The notes beneath the pieces are model-generated. The model was not told where the DNA came from. It did not search any database and saw only the letters and a program-made list of their open reading frames with translations. DNA of 64,000 bases from a bacterium. GTDB lineage: Bacteria; Verrucomicrobiota; Verrucomicrobiia; Limisphaerales; J093. The position numbers were made by a program, and so were the translations under genes. The stretch is from assembly GCA_021780105.1 (NCBI GenBank), contig JAJXZJ010000060.1:1-64000 (forward strand), read 5' to 3'. Of this stretch, positions 62,657 to 64,000 are shown piece by piece (the stretch's first letter is position 1; each line of letters starts with the position of its first letter).

Positions 62657-63556
62657 TCAAACGCTCGCCATGCGGCGCAGTTCGGTCGCGCGTTGTTCGA
62701 TCTGCGGCCGCGTCAGTTTGTCCGTCCGGGTCAGGCCAAAACCTTCGCAGCAGAAGGACGCCACCACACTGCCATAAAGCATCGCGCGCCGCAGGTTCGC
62801 CTCCACGCCGCCGCGGGCGCTGGCGAGCCAGCCAATCAGCCCGCCCACGAACGAGTCGCCCGCGCCGGTCGGGTCCACGACCTTCGTCAGCGGAAACGCC
62901 GGACAAAGGAAGAATCCGCCCGGTCCGGAAAGGATCGCGCCATGCTCGCCCTTCTTGACGATCACGAACTTCGGCCCGAGCCGGTGAATCTGCTTCGCCG
63001 CGACGACGACGTTGTCCTCCTTCGTCAAATGCCGCGCCTCGCTGTCGTTGAGGACGAGCGCGTCCACGCGTTTGAGGAGGCGCAGCAGGTCGTCGAGCGC
63101 GATGTTCAGCCAGAGGTCCATCGTGTCGGCGACGACGAATTTCGGCCGCCGCATCTGGTCGAGGACGTGGTGCTGGAGCGCCGGGGCGATGTTTGCCAGG
63201 AGCACGAACGGCGTGTCGCAATGCGCCGGCGGGAGGTCCGGTTGAAAGGTCTCGAACACGCCCAACTCGGTCGCCAGCGTGCGGCGGTTGTTCATGTTCA
63301 CCTCGTATTCGCCGGACCAGTGAAAGGTCTTGCCGGCGGCGATTTGCAGACCGTCCAGGTTGAGGCCGTGCCGGCGGTAAAGCGCGACGTAGCGGCGCGG
63401 AAAATCGTCGCCGACGATGCCGACGAGTTTCACCGGCGCGAAGAAGCTGGCCGCGACGGCGGCGTGACTGGCCGAGCCGCCGAGCAGGCGCGGGTTTTCA
63501 CGCTTGGGCGTTTTGATGGAATCCAGGGCGGTGGAGCCGACGACGAGAACACTCAT
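62657..63556 (-). CDS. PfkB-family sugar kinase
   Basis: 299 residues. Ribokinase-fold kinase with LLGGSASHAAVAASFF near the N-terminus and the catalytic signature DPTGAGDSFVGGLIGWLAS near the C-terminus. Substrate unassigned. Start ATG 63556 (MSVLVVGSTALDSIKTPKRE). It is 26 bases downstream of thiE. Confidence 0.9.
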   Translation of the reverse strand: MSVLVVGSTALDSIKTPKRENPRLLGGSASHAAVAASFFAPVKLVGIVGDDFPRRYVALYRRHGLNLDGLQIAAGKTFHWSGEYEVNMNNRRTLATELGVFETFQPDLPPAHCDTPFVLLANIAPALQHHVLDQMRRPKFVVADTMDLWLNIALDDLLRLLKRVDALVLNDSEARHLTKEDNVVVAAKQIHRLGPKFVIVKKGEHGAILSGPGGFFLCPAFPLTKVVDPTGAGDSFVGGLIGWLASARGGVEANLRRAMLYGSVVASFCCEGFGLTRTDKLTRPQIEQRATELRRMASV

Positions 63557-63582
63557 GATGTGCGATGAATTGACGTTGCGCG

Positions 63583-64000
63583 TTAAGGCGCCGCGGAAAG
63601 TAGGCGTTCTTTGAATTGCCGGCAAGTCCCGGCGATGTCCGGGGCACTCAGAATCGCCGAAACCACGCAGACCCTTCGGGCGCCGGCCGTCAGCACCGCG
63701 TCGAGAGTGTCGAGGTTGATGCCGCCGATCGCGAACCAGGGGATCGTTACGTTCGCGGCGGCCCACCGGACGTAGTCGGGCGTTACCGGTCGCGCGTCGG
63801 GTTTGGTGCCGGTCGCGAACACGGGGCCGACGCCAAGGTAATCGGCGCCCGCGGCGACGGCGCGTTGCGCCTCGGCCGGCGCGTGCGTGCTCAGGCCGAT
63901 CAGAGGCTCACGGTTGCTCGTTGATGGTTGATGGCCGGCGGCTGACCGCTGGGGGCTGACAGGCGACCCCGTCGCAAACAGCTCGCGCACGTTTGCGCAG
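63583..64000 (-). CDS. thiE: thiamine-phosphate synthase ThiE (5' part outside the window)
   Basis: About 138 residues of the C-terminal two-thirds are present; the frame is open to the window edge. ThiE joins HMP-PP and thiazole phosphate. Family motifs: LIGLSTHAPAEAQRAV, GADYLGVGPVFATGTKPDA and PWFAIGGINLDTLDAVLTAG. Compared with typical ThiE, about 20 residues (SPVSPQRSAAGHQPS and following) are inserted between the NVREL helix and LIGLSTH, encoded by DNA with a repeated GTTGATG unit. It overlaps no other gene and reads into the PfkB operon. Confidence 0.85.
   Translation of the reverse strand, partial: CANVRELFATGSPVSPQRSAAGHQPSTSNREPLIGLSTHAPAEAQRAVAAGADYLGVGPVFATGTKPDARPVTPDYVRWAAANVTIPWFAIGGINLDTLDAVLTAGARRVCVVSAILSAPDIAGTCRQFKERLLSAAP

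Overview
The window is dense, high-GC bacterial chromosome with genes on both strands and two tRNAs. Gene content suggests a Verrucomicrobiota bacterium, possibly Limisphaerales/Pedosphaera-like. Pointers are a PEP-CTERM exported protein, a short prepilin with a GFTLIE N-terminus, a secreted protein with a verrucomicrobial-looking C-terminal repeat, a DUF1573-cytochrome fusion, two different rho genes, a GH99-like secreted hydrolase and NPCBM/ThuA-type secreted proteins. This is an inference from family content; no rRNA lies in the window.

Layout. 1-10.4 kb holds housekeeping and export genes: aconitase, a pilin-like protein, YqgE, transketolase, a secreted GH99-like/CBM9-like protein and a frameshifted secreted protein. 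11.06-25.04 kb is a complete type III-B CRISPR-Cas locus, apparently one operon: cmr2(cas10)-cmr3-cmr4-cmr5-cmr6-cmr1, a membrane CARF protein, a Csx3-like ring-nuclease candidate, an unrecognised two-TM protein, a free-standing reverse transcriptase, cas1 and cas2. A leader and a 15-repeat array follow. No cas6 is present. tRNA-Arg(CCG) lies just beyond the array with its 3' end facing it. 25.4-36.6 kb has an orphan phage/contractile tail-tube-like pair, metG, a short rho, a WYL regulator, an NhaD-like antiporter, membrane and cytochrome proteins, cysS, an orphan hypB and the jag end of the rpmH operon. 36.1-39.25 kb is the classical rpmH-rnpA-yidD-yidC-jag cluster. 39.5-41 kb is a small scar region: IS3 orfA remnant, decayed higB with intact higA, tRNA-Met. 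41.5-64 kb holds a PEP-CTERM protein, a retropepsin-like/NPCBM lipoprotein, thiD, mutY, an ogg-type glycosylase, comB, a PAP2-GT39 fusion, apt, a sigma-70 factor, a ThuA-like protein, full-length rho, a three-enzyme fusion (LMW-PTP/RpiB/GlyA), an S41 protease homologue lacking its catalytic dyad, a serine hydrolase, rpoN, an MFS pump, a PfkB kinase and a partial thiE.

The main system of interest is the CRISPR locus. Cmr2 (Cas10) with a GADD palm motif would make cyclic oligoadenylate on RNA recognition. The membrane-anchored CARF protein would sense it, the Csx3-like protein could degrade it, and the two-TM protein, translationally coupled to the RT gene, is a candidate partner at the membrane. 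RT-Cas1-Cas2 could acquire spacers from RNA. The CARF protein carries an unusual Trp-rich duplicated amphipathic insertion between its CARF halves, making it a plausible new membrane effector.
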